A stretch of DNA of 16,113 nt from Proteobacteria bacterium UBA1858 (GCA_002338385.1 DDIE01000080.1:19359-35471), one strand, 5' to 3'; shown: positions 7,075 through 15,625, counted from the first letter of the stretch. A program made the numbers and translations. Notes: generated by a model not told the origin, from the letters alone.

Positions 7075-7974
7075 ATGTTAAATGCTTATCTTGCTGAATT
7101 TCTGACACATCTAAAAACAATAAAACGTTACTCACCTGCCACGCTGGATGGTTATCAGCGTGATCTACAAAATTTCCTCAATCATCTGCAAGCACAAGGC
7201 AAGCAAGAGTTCACCCAAGCAAACAGCGATGATGTGCGCGCCTATATTGCCAGTCGATTTAGACATGGCTTGGCCAGCACCAGCTTGCAGCGTCAATTAT
7301 CTTCACTCCGAGGGTTTTTTAATTATCTGCTTAAAGCGAATATTGTCAGCGTCAATCCCGCGGCAAACATACGCGCTCCTAAAGGTAAAAAGAGACTGCC
7401 CAGCGTAATGGATGTGGATCAGGTCGGACAGTTGTTGGCCCAGAAAGCAGATACACCTTTACAGATTCGTGATCATGCCATGATGGAATTGATGTATTCC
7501 TCAGGTTTGCGTCTGAGTGAGCTGGTTAATCTGAATATGCACGATATACATTTGGACGTGCCCGAAGTGAAAGTATTGGGCAAGGGTAACAAGAGTCGCT
7601 ACGTACCTGTTGGTCGCTACGCCCTAAAAGCACTGCGCGCTTGGTTAACAGTGCGGATACAAGCCGTGCAGCAGGATGAGACCGCCGTATTCATTAATAA
7701 CCGTGGCAGTCGCATCTCCCCGCGCTCGGTACAGACAAGAATTCAACAACAAGCACAACGCAGCGGACTGGGCTTACATTTACATCCCCATATGTTGCGT
7801 CATTCATTTGCCAGCCATATCCTGCAATCCAGCGGGGACCTGCGTTCAGTCCAGGAATTACTCGGACACGCCAACATCAGCACCACTCAGGTCTATACAC
7901 AGCTTGATTTTCAGCATCTCGCCAATGTGTATGACCAAGCCCATCCACGAGCAAAAAAAAAGCCCAATAAATAA
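7075..7974 (+). CDS. xerC: Site-specific tyrosine recombinase XerC
   Basis: With XerD it acts at dif under FtsK control to resolve chromosome dimers. The product has 299 residues, usual for XerC. An N-terminal SAM-like core-binding domain (1-90) is followed by the catalytic domain. The catalytic set is complete: R146 in YSSGLRLSEL, K170 in VLGKGNKSR, H239 and R242 in HPHMLRHSF, H265 in ELLGHANIST and nucleophile Y274 in TQVYTQLD. I call XerC rather than XerD from the dapF-DUF484-xerC order. No strong Shine-Dalgarno sequence; the ATG gives the expected N terminus. A 100 bp gap to hslV holds the next likely promoter. Confidence 0.95.
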   Translation: MLNAYLAEFLTHLKTIKRYSPATLDGYQRDLQNFLNHLQAQGKQEFTQANSDDVRAYIASRFRHGLASTSLQRQLSSLRGFFNYLLKANIVSVNPAANIRAPKGKKRLPSVMDVDQVGQLLAQKADTPLQIRDHAMMELMYSSGLRLSELVNLNMHDIHLDVPEVKVLGKGNKSRYVPVGRYALKALRAWLTVRIQAVQQDETAVFINNRGSRISPRSVQTRIQQQAQRSGLGLHLHPHMLRHSFASHILQSSGDLRSVQELLGHANISTTQVYTQLDFQHLANVYDQAHPRAKKKPNK

Positions 7975-8040
7975 CCACTGCGCGGCTGAGCGTGACAAAT
8001 ACGATGGTCTGTCTAAGGCTATTTAGCAATGGCTTTGGTG

Positions 8041-8046
8041 TACAAT
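8041..8046 (+). promoter_or_regulatory. Possible -10 box upstream of hslV
   Basis: TACAAT matches the -10 consensus at five of six positions and would start transcription about 20-25 nt before the hslV ATG. The -35 region around 8018-8023 is weak. I saw no sigma32-type CTTGAA/CCCCAT pair, although hslVU is a heat-shock operon in Escherichia coli. Confidence 0.25.
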
Positions 8047-8062
8047 TCACTCAGTTTTAATC

Positions 8063-8068
8063 AGAGGA
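8063..8068 (+). promoter_or_regulatory. Strong ribosome binding site of hslV
   Basis: AGAGGA lies 6 nt before the ATG at 8075. It supports this start, and therefore the six-residue extension in front of the predicted catalytic threonine. Confidence 0.6.
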
Positions 8069-8074
8069 TGTGTT

Positions 8075-8608
8075 ATGCAACAGTTTGAGGGCACGACCAT
8101 AGTTTCAATCCGACGCAACAACAATGTTGTACTGGGCGGTGATGGCCAAGTTACCTTGGGAAATACCATAATGAAAGCCAATGCAAATAAGGTACGCCGG
8201 CTCTATCATGACCGCGTGTTAGCCGGATTTGCTGGTGGTACTGCCGATGCATTTACATTATTTGAGCGTTTTGAAGGTAAGTTGGAGAAGCACAGTGGGC
8301 ACCTCACACGCGCGGCAGTTGAGTTGGCCAAGGACTGGCGTACGGATAGAATGTTACGCCGCCTAGAAGCGCTGCTGGCGGTTGCTGACAAAACGAGTTC
8401 ACTGATAATTTCTGGTAATGGTGACGTAATTGAGCCCGAAGATTCGCTTATCGCGATTGGTTCGGGTGGGCCATTCGCGCAAGCGGCGGCCAAAGCTATG
8501 CTCGAACACAGCGATTTAGATGCGCAGTCAATCGTAAAGAACTCACTCGACATTGCCGCCAGTATTTGTATCTACACAAATACCAATACTACTATTGAAG
8601 TGCTGTGA
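8075..8608 (+). CDS. hslV: ATP-dependent protease subunit HslV (ClpQ)
   Basis: Peptidase subunit of the HslVU protease, a double hexameric ring of the proteasome-like N-terminal-nucleophile class. The product has 177 residues. The encoded N terminus is MQQFEG followed by TTIVSIRR; by comparison with Escherichia coli HslV, which starts at MTTIVSVRR, the nucleophile should be T7, exposed by removal of six residues. Conserved segments include GGDGQVTLGNTIMKAN, AGFAGGTADAFTLFERFE, RTDRMLRRLEALL, ISGNGDVIEPE and AIGSGGPFAQAAA. The strong AGAGGA site supports this start. hslU follows after 38 bp; the pair is expected to be co-expressed. Confidence 0.97.
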   Translation: MQQFEGTTIVSIRRNNNVVLGGDGQVTLGNTIMKANANKVRRLYHDRVLAGFAGGTADAFTLFERFEGKLEKHSGHLTRAAVELAKDWRTDRMLRRLEALLAVADKTSSLIISGNGDVIEPEDSLIAIGSGGPFAQAAAKAMLEHSDLDAQSIVKNSLDIAASICIYTNTNTTIEVL

Positions 8609-8625
8609 AACAGTGCTAAATACTA

Positions 8626-8648
8626 ATCTCAGAGAGGGAATTTGAGAT
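8626..8648 (+). promoter_or_regulatory. Predicted hairpin at the hslU translation start
   Basis: Bases 8626-8633 can pair with 8641-8648 in an 8 bp stem that includes one G-U pair. The 7 nt loop at 8634-8640 is GAGGGAA, the hslU ribosome binding site. The 3' arm includes the first two bases of the hslU ATG (8647-8649). Pairing was worked out by eye; stability was not computed. Confidence 0.35.
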
Positions 8649-9990
8649 GTCTAATATGACACCACGAGAAATAGTTGAAGAGTTAGATCGCCATATCGTT
8701 GGTCAGCAAGAGGCCAAGCGGGCAGTAGCGATTGCCCTGCGAAATCGCTGGCGTCGAATACAACTCGCGGATGATCTGAAAGCAGAAGTGACGCCTAAGA
8801 ATATCTTAATGATAGGTCCAACCGGTGTTGGTAAGACAGAGATTGCTCGCCGTCTAGCCAAGTTGGCACAAGCGCCTTTCATTAAGGTTGAAGCAACTAA
8901 ATTCACAGAAGTGGGTTATGTTGGGCGGGACGTTGAATCTATTATTCGTGATCTGACGGATAGCGCGATCAAGATGCTGCGAGAGAGTGAAATGAGCAAG
9001 GTTAAATTTCGCGCCGAAGAAACCGCTGAAGAGAGAATACTGGACGCTCTCTTGCCGCCACCAAAGTCAGACTCATTTGCGCACAACAGTGCAACTACAA
9101 GCTCTGAATTCGCCAGTGAGACGAGGCAGAAGTTTCGCAAGAAACTGCGCGAGGGCGCTCTTGATGATAAGGAAATAGAGGTTGATGTCGGTGTGCGTAC
9201 GCCCAATCTAGAGATTATGACGCCAGCGGGCATGGAGGATATGGCTAGCCAGCTGCAGGGGATGTTTCAGAGTATGGGTAACCAGCAGAACATCACACGA
9301 AAATTAAAAGTCAAAGAAGCCTTTAAAATTATTAGTGAGGATGAGGCGCAAAAGCTGATCAATGAAGACGAACTCAAACTGCATGCTCTGGAACAGGTTG
9401 AGCAGAATGGAATCGTGTTTCTGGATGAAATAGATAAAGTGGCAAAACAAGGTGAATACAGTGGTGGTGATGTCTCGCGTGAGGGTGTGCAACGTGATCT
9501 TTTACCACTCGTAGAGGGCTGTACTGTATCGACCAAACATGGCAGCGTAAAAACAGACCACATTCTGTTCATTGCATCGGGTGCGTTTCATCTGTCAAAA
9601 CCAACCGATTTGGTGCCAGAATTGCAAGGGCGCTTACCTATTAGAGTTGAGTTAAGTGCGCTTACTGTCGATGATTTTGTCAGCATTCTGAGCGAGCCAG
9701 CAGCTTCGCTGACCGAGCAATATACCGCCTTACTCGCGACTGAGGGCGTTACCCTAGAGTTTGCTGCTGATGGTATCCAGCGCATTGCCCAGACCGCGTA
9801 TGATGTCAATGAGCGGACTGAGAATATTGGTGCCAGACGTTTGCATACCATCATGGAACGCTTACTGGAAACATTATCGTATGCTGCGGCCGACAAAAAT
9901 GGTGAGCATGTGATTATTGATGCGGCCTATGTTGAACAGCATGTGTCAGAACTCAGTAAGGATGAAGATTTGAGTCGCTACATCCTCTAG
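8647..9990 (+). CDS. hslU: HslU AAA+ unfoldase (ATPase subunit of HslVU)
   Basis: Hexameric ATPase that recognises, unfolds and feeds substrates into HslV. The product has 447 residues, near the family norm. Walker A is GPTGVGKT (57-64), the pore loop GYVGRD is at 90-95, and Walker B is IVFLDE (256-261). An I domain inserted between them (about 110-240) is charged and holds VGVRTPNLEIMTPAGMEDM. The C terminus ends in SRYIL, the tail that docks into HslV pockets. NIGARRLHTIMERLLE is the conserved sensor-2 region. The ATG at 8647 gives MSNMTPREIVEELDRHIVGQ, matching known HslU. GAGGGA at 8634-8639 is the likely ribosome binding site. Confidence 0.97.
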   Translation: MSNMTPREIVEELDRHIVGQQEAKRAVAIALRNRWRRIQLADDLKAEVTPKNILMIGPTGVGKTEIARRLAKLAQAPFIKVEATKFTEVGYVGRDVESIIRDLTDSAIKMLRESEMSKVKFRAEETAEERILDALLPPPKSDSFAHNSATTSSEFASETRQKFRKKLREGALDDKEIEVDVGVRTPNLEIMTPAGMEDMASQLQGMFQSMGNQQNITRKLKVKEAFKIISEDEAQKLINEDELKLHALEQVEQNGIVFLDEIDKVAKQGEYSGGDVSREGVQRDLLPLVEGCTVSTKHGSVKTDHILFIASGAFHLSKPTDLVPELQGRLPIRVELSALTVDDFVSILSEPAASLTEQYTALLATEGVTLEFAADGIQRIAQTAYDVNERTENIGARRLHTIMERLLETLSYAAADKNGEHVIIDAAYVEQHVSELSKDEDLSRYIL

Positions 9991-10075
9991 CTCAGGGTCT
10001 CATTGAGCACTTGATATGTGTTAATGTTCAGCTAGGCGAGCACCACCTATGTCACTTAATCACAGGAAAATTGTC

Positions 10076-10438
10076 ATGCCAAAAGTTAATCCAACTGAAA
10101 TTCAGCTGCATCAAAAATCCAGAGTCTTGGAAATAAGTTTTGATGACGGTCAGCGTTTTGAATATACCTGTGAATATCTGCGCGTGTATTCTCCATCGGC
10201 CGAAGTTGCGGGTCATGGTCCGGGGCAGGAAGTGCTCCAGCTGGGTAAGGAAGATGTCAGTATCACAGCCATCGATCCAGTCGGTAATTATGCTGTCAGG
10301 CTAGTGTTTGATGATAATCATGATTCAGGGCTGTACAGCTTTGAATATCTGTATGACCTTGGGGTCAAGCAAACAGCCAAATGGCAAGACTATCTGGATC
10401 GCCTTGCGGCGGCTGGTCATAAACGTCGTACCCATTAG
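10076..10438 (+). CDS. DUF971 domain protein (gamma-butyrobetaine hydroxylase-like N-terminal domain)
   Basis: Small stand-alone DUF971 protein (PF06155) of 120 residues. The domain also forms the N terminus of gamma-butyrobetaine dioxygenases, but there is no catalytic domain here. Conserved text includes PTEIQLHQKSRVLEISFDDG, EYLRVYSPSAEV, GHGPGQEVLQ and AIDPVGNYAVRLVFDDNHDSG, ending in a short basic tail. I start at the ATG at 10076 because AGGA lies 8 nt upstream and family members begin M-x-P-T-E-I; an ATG at 10049 adds nine residues without support. No firm function is known. It stands between hslU and ubiE, an arrangement common in beta- and gammaproteobacteria. Confidence 0.85.
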   Translation: MPKVNPTEIQLHQKSRVLEISFDDGQRFEYTCEYLRVYSPSAEVAGHGPGQEVLQLGKEDVSITAIDPVGNYAVRLVFDDNHDSGLYSFEYLYDLGVKQTAKWQDYLDRLAAAGHKRRTH

Positions 10439-10473
10439 AAAAGCAGTGCAAAAGGACAGCTAGAGCCAATATC

Positions 10474-11220
10474 ATGAGCGATGAATCGAAAACTCACTTT
10501 GGATACAGCACAGTCAGTCCAAAAGAGAAGACTCAAAAAGTACGTCATGTGTTCGAATCCGTGGCTGAGAACTATGATCTTATGAACGATCTGATGTCAA
10601 TGGGCATGCATCGTTTGTGGAAAAGGTTTGTGCTCCACATTGCTGCTATTCGTGCCCAACAGAGTGTACTGGATCTCGCCGGCGGCACAGGTGATTTGGC
10701 TGCAGCAATGACCAAGCAGGTCGGTGATCATGGTCGTGTAGTGTTATGTGATATCAACGCCAGTATGTTGCAGACTGGACGTGATAAATTGATCAACCAG
10801 GGCATCGTCAAGAACCTCAGCTATGTGCAAGCTGATGCAGAGCGTTTGCCGTTTGAGGATAATAGTTTTGATTGTGTGACCATGGCATTTGGTCTGCGCA
10901 ATGTCACCTTTAAGGAAAATTGTTTGGCTTCGGTTTACGCCAAACTCAAACCAGCGGGCAAATTTATTGTGCTCGAATTTTCCCAGCCGGACGAATGGCT
11001 GCAGCCACTGTATGAAAAGTATTCCTTTTCTGTCCTACCCTGGCTGGGCAGGACAATTGCCAAAGATGAAGACAGCTATCGCTATTTGGCTGAATCAATT
11101 CGGATGCACCCCGATCAAGCAACACTGAAAAATATGTTCATGCAGGCAGGCTTTGATGATTGTCGCTACGTGAATCTAAACGCAGGTATTGTGGCCGCTC
11201 ATATTGGATATAAGTATTGA
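10474..11220 (+). CDS. ubiE: Ubiquinone/menaquinone methyltransferase UbiE
   Basis: SAM-dependent C-methyltransferase of ubiquinone (and, where present, menaquinone) synthesis. The product has 248 residues. The family signature NYDLMNDLMSMGMHRLWKR is at about 33-51; SAM motif I is VLDLAGGTGDLA (65-76); an acidic end of the second strand is at LCDINASML; further motifs are QADAERLPFEDNSFDCVTMA and GLRNVTFKENCL. The ending NAGIVAAHIGYKY is typical. No menaquinone genes are visible in this window, and the ubiJ-ubiB neighbours favour ubiquinone. The stop overlaps the ubiJ start as TGATG. Confidence 0.96.
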   Translation: MSDESKTHFGYSTVSPKEKTQKVRHVFESVAENYDLMNDLMSMGMHRLWKRFVLHIAAIRAQQSVLDLAGGTGDLAAAMTKQVGDHGRVVLCDINASMLQTGRDKLINQGIVKNLSYVQADAERLPFEDNSFDCVTMAFGLRNVTFKENCLASVYAKLKPAGKFIVLEFSQPDEWLQPLYEKYSFSVLPWLGRTIAKDEDSYRYLAESIRMHPDQATLKNMFMQAGFDDCRYVNLNAGIVAAHIGYKY

Positions 11221-11816
11221 TGACTGACACGATCAATAGCTTTCTTATAGCCACTTTTAATCGTTATCTCAGCTGTGACCCAGAGCGCGCTCAGGCGCTG
11301 GCGAGTATTGATGGTAAAGTTTTGTGGTTAACATTCAAGGAACCTCAGCATACCTTGGCTATGCAAGTGGCGGGTCATACGCTGCGCGCCGCAGATAACG
11401 ATGCACACAGTGATGCTGCCATTGTCGTCTCAGTGAATGTACTGACAGATAAATTAGCAGGCGCGGATCAGAATCAGTTGCTCAAGAATGGCAGTATCGA
11501 AATTCAGGGTGATAGCCACATCGCTAGTGTTTTTAATAAGGTTTTGCAAGAGGTGGAAATTGATTGGCAGGATATAATCTCGAAGTACACGGGTGATGTT
11601 ATCGCTCATCAATTAGCTGCTGGCGCACAGGCTGTGCACAGCATCATGCATAACCTGCGCGAAAATGCACGTTTGGACATGCGCGATTATTTACAAGATG
11701 ATCTTCAAGTTGCCGTCACCCAGGGCGAGATTGATGACTTCATTGAGCATGTTGATGCGTTGCGCGCACAAACAGATCGCATCGAAGCACGCTTAAATAA
11801 ACTGGCAAACAAATAA
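11220..11816 (+). CDS. ubiJ: Ubiquinone biosynthesis accessory factor UbiJ
   Basis: Accessory protein that, in Escherichia coli, binds ubiquinone intermediates and organises the Ubi hydroxylase complex with UbiK. The product has 198 residues. An SCP2-like lipid-binding domain occupies about 10-115 (LWLTFKEPQHTLAMQVAGH, GSIEIQGDSHIASVFNKVL). The rest is helical and ends in a probable coiled coil (about 165-198, EIDDFIEHVDALRAQTDRIE), the region used for UbiK contact in the known protein. I use the ATG that overlaps the ubiE stop by one base; an immediately preceding TTG would add one residue. It lies between ubiE and ubiB, the canonical order. Confidence 0.92.
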   Translation: MTDTINSFLIATFNRYLSCDPERAQALASIDGKVLWLTFKEPQHTLAMQVAGHTLRAADNDAHSDAAIVVSVNVLTDKLAGADQNQLLKNGSIEIQGDSHIASVFNKVLQEVEIDWQDIISKYTGDVIAHQLAAGAQAVHSIMHNLRENARLDMRDYLQDDLQVAVTQGEIDDFIEHVDALRAQTDRIEARLNKLANK

Positions 11817-11820
11817 AACC

Positions 11821-13386
11821 ATGTTGCTCATACGCCAATTCTTTCGAATCTGTCAGATCAATCTCATTCTGGTGCGGCATGGACTGGAAGAAGTTATTTT
11901 TAAAATCCATTTTTTTCGGCCCATACGATTTATTCTGTTGTTATTGCCTTGGCATTGGTTCCGTAAGAATGATGTTTCACATGGGGTGCGCATCCGGCGG
12001 AGCTTAGAGGATCTGGGCCCGATATTTGTTAAGTTTGGTCAAGCATTATCTACTCGACGTGATTTGTTATCGGATGATATCGCGAATGAATTAGCTAAGC
12101 TCCAAGATCAAGTGCCGCCGTTTTCGGGTGCGCAGGCGCGCATCATCATTACAGATGCACTAGGTGCACCGATCGAGGAAATTTTCTCAGCATTTGATGA
12201 AACACCACTCGGTTCAGCATCGATTGCCCAAGTCCATAGTGCAACATTGCTGGATGGCTCCGATGTAGTAATCAAGGTTTTACGTCCCGAGGTAAAAAAA
12301 CGCATCAAGCGTGACCTCGAGCTGTTACATCTAATTGCTGATATGGCGCACCGTTACTGGCCTGACGGACGTCGTCTGCGTCCCAGAGAAGTGGTGGAAG
12401 ATTATGAACGAACTATTCTTGATGAGCTGGATTTACTGCGTGAGGCAGCTAATGCTAGTCAGTTAAGACATAACTTTGATAAATCCAATGATCTATATGT
12501 ACCAGAAGTATATTGGGATTATTGTCGGATTAATGTGATGGTCATGGAGCGTATTTATGGTATCCCAGTGAATGATATTGAGACGCTCAAACAAAATAAT
12601 ATCAACATGAAAAAACTCTCAGAGCGTGGGGTGCATATATTCTTCACCCAAGTGTTCCAGGATAATTTTTTCCATGCTGATATGCATCCGGGTAATATTT
12701 TTGTCTCATTTGAGAATCCCGACGATCCGCAGTATCTGGGCGTAGATTTTGGCATTATGGGTACTCTGTCTGTTGAGGATCAGCGTTATCTGGCAGAGAA
12801 CTTATGGGCATTCTTTAATCGTGATTACCGACGTGTGGCGGAGTTGCATTTAGAATCAGGCTGGGTGCCAGCGGATACCCGTGTCGACCACTTTGAATCG
12901 GCTATTCGAACGGTATGCGAGCCGATATTTCAAAAACCAATCAGTGAGATATCTTTTGGTAACCTGCTGCTGCGTTTATTCCAGACCGCGCGACGTTTTA
13001 AGATGGAAGTGCAACCACAACTTGTGCTGCTGCAAAAAACCTTACTCAATATCGAGGGTCTGGGGCGACAACTCGATCCTGAATTAGATTTGTGGCAGAC
13101 CGCCAAACCATTTTTAGATCGTTGGATGAGCGAGCAGATTGGCGTGCATGCTTTAGTCAAAGGACTAAAAACACAACTTCCAAAAATTCTCGAGCAATCG
13201 CCAGAGATCCCCTCACTCATCTATCAAGCTCTGCAAAATGCCAGTCAGCCTAGCGATCTGCATGATCAACAACTGTTACTAAAAGTAGAAAAATTAGAAC
13301 AGCGCGTCAGAACACAACAATGGTTAATAACGATCAGCATGCTAGTTATTCTTGGTGCTGCGGGTGTAATTGCCTATTTTGTCTAA
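11821..13386 (+). CDS. ubiB: UbiB atypical kinase/ATPase for ubiquinone synthesis
   Basis: Membrane-anchored protein-kinase-like ATPase of the ABC1/ADCK/Coq8 family, required for ubiquinone synthesis, probably by helping lipid intermediates reach soluble enzymes. The product has 521 residues. Family marks are the KxGQ motif VKFGQ (70-74), the alanine-containing nucleotide loop GSASIAQVH (131-139), the conserved lysine K152 in VIKVLRPEV, the ExD motif E202-D204, the catalytic-loop HADMHPGNIF (285-294) and DFG (309-311). A hydrophobic segment at about 501-520 (LITISMLVILGAAGVIAYFV) is the C-terminal membrane anchor; only one clear helix can be seen there. It starts 4 bp after ubiJ, so translation is probably coupled. 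Confidence 0.95.
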   Translation: MLLIRQFFRICQINLILVRHGLEEVIFKIHFFRPIRFILLLLPWHWFRKNDVSHGVRIRRSLEDLGPIFVKFGQALSTRRDLLSDDIANELAKLQDQVPPFSGAQARIIITDALGAPIEEIFSAFDETPLGSASIAQVHSATLLDGSDVVIKVLRPEVKKRIKRDLELLHLIADMAHRYWPDGRRLRPREVVEDYERTILDELDLLREAANASQLRHNFDKSNDLYVPEVYWDYCRINVMVMERIYGIPVNDIETLKQNNINMKKLSERGVHIFFTQVFQDNFFHADMHPGNIFVSFENPDDPQYLGVDFGIMGTLSVEDQRYLAENLWAFFNRDYRRVAELHLESGWVPADTRVDHFESAIRTVCEPIFQKPISEISFGNLLLRLFQTARRFKMEVQPQLVLLQKTLLNIEGLGRQLDPELDLWQTAKPFLDRWMSEQIGVHALVKGLKTQLPKILEQSPEIPSLIYQALQNASQPSDLHDQQLLLKVEKLEQRVRTQQWLITISMLVILGAAGVIAYFV

Positions 13387-13409
13387 CTAAATAACTGCAA
13401 TCAAACATT

Positions 13410-15590
13410 ATGGATGTCTCGCCTATACTGGATGGCTTGAATGAGGAACAACGTAATGCCGTTACTGCTGCGCCCGGCCCGACATTAGTACTTGCGGGTG
13501 CGGGCAGTGGCAAGACGCGCGTCTTGGTGCATCGCATCGCATGGCTATGTAATGTTGAGGGTGCATCGCCGTATGGCTTGCTTGCCGTAACGTTCACCAA
13601 CAAAGCGGCGGCCGAGATGCGCGGCCGGGTAGAGAGTCTTTTAGGCACCAGTTTGTCGGGCATGTGGGTGGGCACCTTTCATGGTATTGCCCATCGCATA
13701 TTGCGTGCACATTGGCAGCAAGCCAACTTGCCGCAAGCATTTCAAATACTCGATTCTGAAGATCAATCTCGTTTAATCAAACGTCTCATGAAAGGGCTGG
13801 AGCTGGATGAATCCAAGTGGCCCGCCAAGCAGGCACAATGGTTTATTAATGCACGCAAAGATGAGGGCTTACGCGCCAGTCAAATTCAAGATGGGGGTGA
13901 TTTAACAACACGTCAATTTATCCGTATCTACACCGCGTATGAAGCAGCCTGCCAGCGTGCGGGGGTGGTTGACTTTGCTGAATTGCTGTTGCGCAGTTTG
14001 GAATTACTGAAAAATAATCAAGACATCCTGACCCATTACCGGCATCGATTTCAACACCTGTTAGTCGATGAGTTTCAAGATACTAATGCTATTCAATATA
14101 ACTGGTTACGCGTGATTGCCGGTGAACACACGCCTATATTCGCAGTGGGTGATGACGACCAGTCTATTTATGGCTGGCGTGGTGCTCGCATAGAAAATAT
14201 TTTCTCATTCAGTGAAGACAACAAGGATACTCAGACCTTCCGCCTAGAGCAGAACTATCGGTCCACCAGTACTATTCTGTCTGCTGCCAACGAACTGATC
14301 AGTAATAATCAGGGGCGACTCGGGAAAAAACTTTGGACTAAGGGGAATCAAGGCACTCCGATTCAACTCTATGCGGCCTACAATGAACACGATGAGGCAC
14401 GTTTTGTGATTGAGCGAGTGCGTGAGTGGGTGGGCCAACAAGGGCGTAAACACAGTGAAGCCGCTATCCTGTACCGATCCAATTCACAGTCTCGAGTATT
14501 TGAAGAAAATTTAATTTCTGCCCAGATACCTTATCGCATTTATGGTGGTTTGCGCTTCTTTGAACGTGCTGAGATAAAAGACGCGCTGGCTTATATGCGC
14601 CTCGTGTCGAGTCGGGTGGACGATCCCTCATTTGAGCGCATTGTTAATCATCCTCCACGTGGTATTGGTGATCGCACCTTACAATCAATCCGAGATTATG
14701 CGCGTTCCGAGGCGCTACCACTGTGGCAAGCTAGCCAACAGGTTTTAGCACAAGGTGGACTGACTGCGCGCGCAACTAGCGCTCTGCAACAGTTTATCGG
14801 TCTAATTGATGATCTCGCTGAACAATGTGCTGACCTAGAGTTGCATGAGCAAGTTGAACAGACCATAAAAGTTTCTGGCTTACAACAGCATTTTGAAAAA
14901 GATCGATCAGAGAAAGGTCAGTCCCGCGTGGAAAACCTAGGCGAATTGATAGAGGCTGCGCGCGGTTTTCGTTATCAGCCAGAGGAGCAGGAAGAGCTCT
15001 CACCGGTGGAGGTATTTCTGGCTAATGCAGCGTTGGAGTCGGGTGAGGGACAAGCATCTAAGTGGGAGGATTGCGTCCAGTTGATGACGCTCCACTCAGC
15101 TAAGGGGCTGGAGTTCCCATTAGTCTTCCTAGTGGGTATGGAAGAAGGATTATTCCCCAGCAGTATGTCCATGGATGAGCCAGGTCGGGTAGAAGAGGAA
15201 CGCCGCTTGTGCTACGTGGGGATCACGCGCGCGCGTGAAAATTTAATGATGTGCTATGCCGAGACTAGGCGCTTTTATGGTAATGAAAATTATAATCCGC
15301 CATCCAGATTCATCAGTGAAGTGCCGGCAGAGTTAATGGTCGAAGTGAGACCACGTGCACATGTAACACAGACAATTCATCGACCCGAGCCCATGCCCAG
15401 AGTTAAAAAGCATATCCAGTCCAACACCAGTGGTATTCAGGTTGGGCAACGTGTGCAACATAAAAAATTTGGTGAGGGTGTGGTGTTGGACCAAGAAGGG
15501 AGCGGCAAGAGTGCGCGCGTGCAAATTAAATTCGAGAGCAGTGGCAGTAAATGGCTGGTGTTAGCTTACGCTAATCTAACGAGCATATAA
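13410..15590 (+). CDS. uvrD: DNA helicase II UvrD
   Basis: Superfamily 1A 3'-5' helicase of nucleotide excision and mismatch repair. The product has 726 residues, close to Escherichia coli UvrD (720). Motif I GAGSGKT is at 30-36, followed by TFTNKAAAEM (61-70), motif II LLVDEFQD (217-224), motif III GDDDQSIYGWRGA (247-259), QNYRST (motif IV), TLHSAKGLEF (motif V) and EERRLCYVGITRARE (motif VI). The C terminus carries a Tudor-like segment, VGQRVQHKKFGEGVVLDQ, that in the known protein contacts RNA polymerase. I prefer UvrD to Rep or PcrA because of length, this tail and its place downstream of dapF and xerC. No LexA box was seen in the 23 bp before it. Confidence 0.94.
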   Translation: MDVSPILDGLNEEQRNAVTAAPGPTLVLAGAGSGKTRVLVHRIAWLCNVEGASPYGLLAVTFTNKAAAEMRGRVESLLGTSLSGMWVGTFHGIAHRILRAHWQQANLPQAFQILDSEDQSRLIKRLMKGLELDESKWPAKQAQWFINARKDEGLRASQIQDGGDLTTRQFIRIYTAYEAACQRAGVVDFAELLLRSLELLKNNQDILTHYRHRFQHLLVDEFQDTNAIQYNWLRVIAGEHTPIFAVGDDDQSIYGWRGARIENIFSFSEDNKDTQTFRLEQNYRSTSTILSAANELISNNQGRLGKKLWTKGNQGTPIQLYAAYNEHDEARFVIERVREWVGQQGRKHSEAAILYRSNSQSRVFEENLISAQIPYRIYGGLRFFERAEIKDALAYMRLVSSRVDDPSFERIVNHPPRGIGDRTLQSIRDYARSEALPLWQASQQVLAQGGLTARATSALQQFIGLIDDLAEQCADLELHEQVEQTIKVSGLQQHFEKDRSEKGQSRVENLGELIEAARGFRYQPEEQEELSPVEVFLANAALESGEGQASKWEDCVQLMTLHSAKGLEFPLVFLVGMEEGLFPSSMSMDEPGRVEEERRLCYVGITRARENLMMCYAETRRFYGNENYNPPSRFISEVPAELMVEVRPRAHVTQTIHRPEPMPRVKKHIQSNTSGIQVGQRVQHKKFGEGVVLDQEGSGKSARVQIKFESSGSKWLVLAYANLTSI

Positions 15591-15625
15591 TAATAAATAG
15601 ACGCTGAGAAAATGGGGTGACGATA

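Noticed and set aside
7981..8074. Possible sigma32 heat-shock promoter before hslV
   Set aside because: No CTTGAA-like -35 with a CCCCAT-like -10 at suitable spacing; only a sigma70-like TACAAT is seen.
8206..9896. Long minus-strand open frames opposite hslV and hslU
   Set aside because: They are shadows of well-conserved plus-strand genes; their translations are serine/arginine-rich with no recognisable domain.
9990..10008. GCTCA/TGAGC inverted repeat just after hslU, considered as a terminator
   Set aside because: Only 5 bp of stem with a 9 nt loop and no following T-tract.
13387..13409. Possible LexA box before uvrD
   Set aside because: No CTG-N10-CAG palindrome is present in the short gap.
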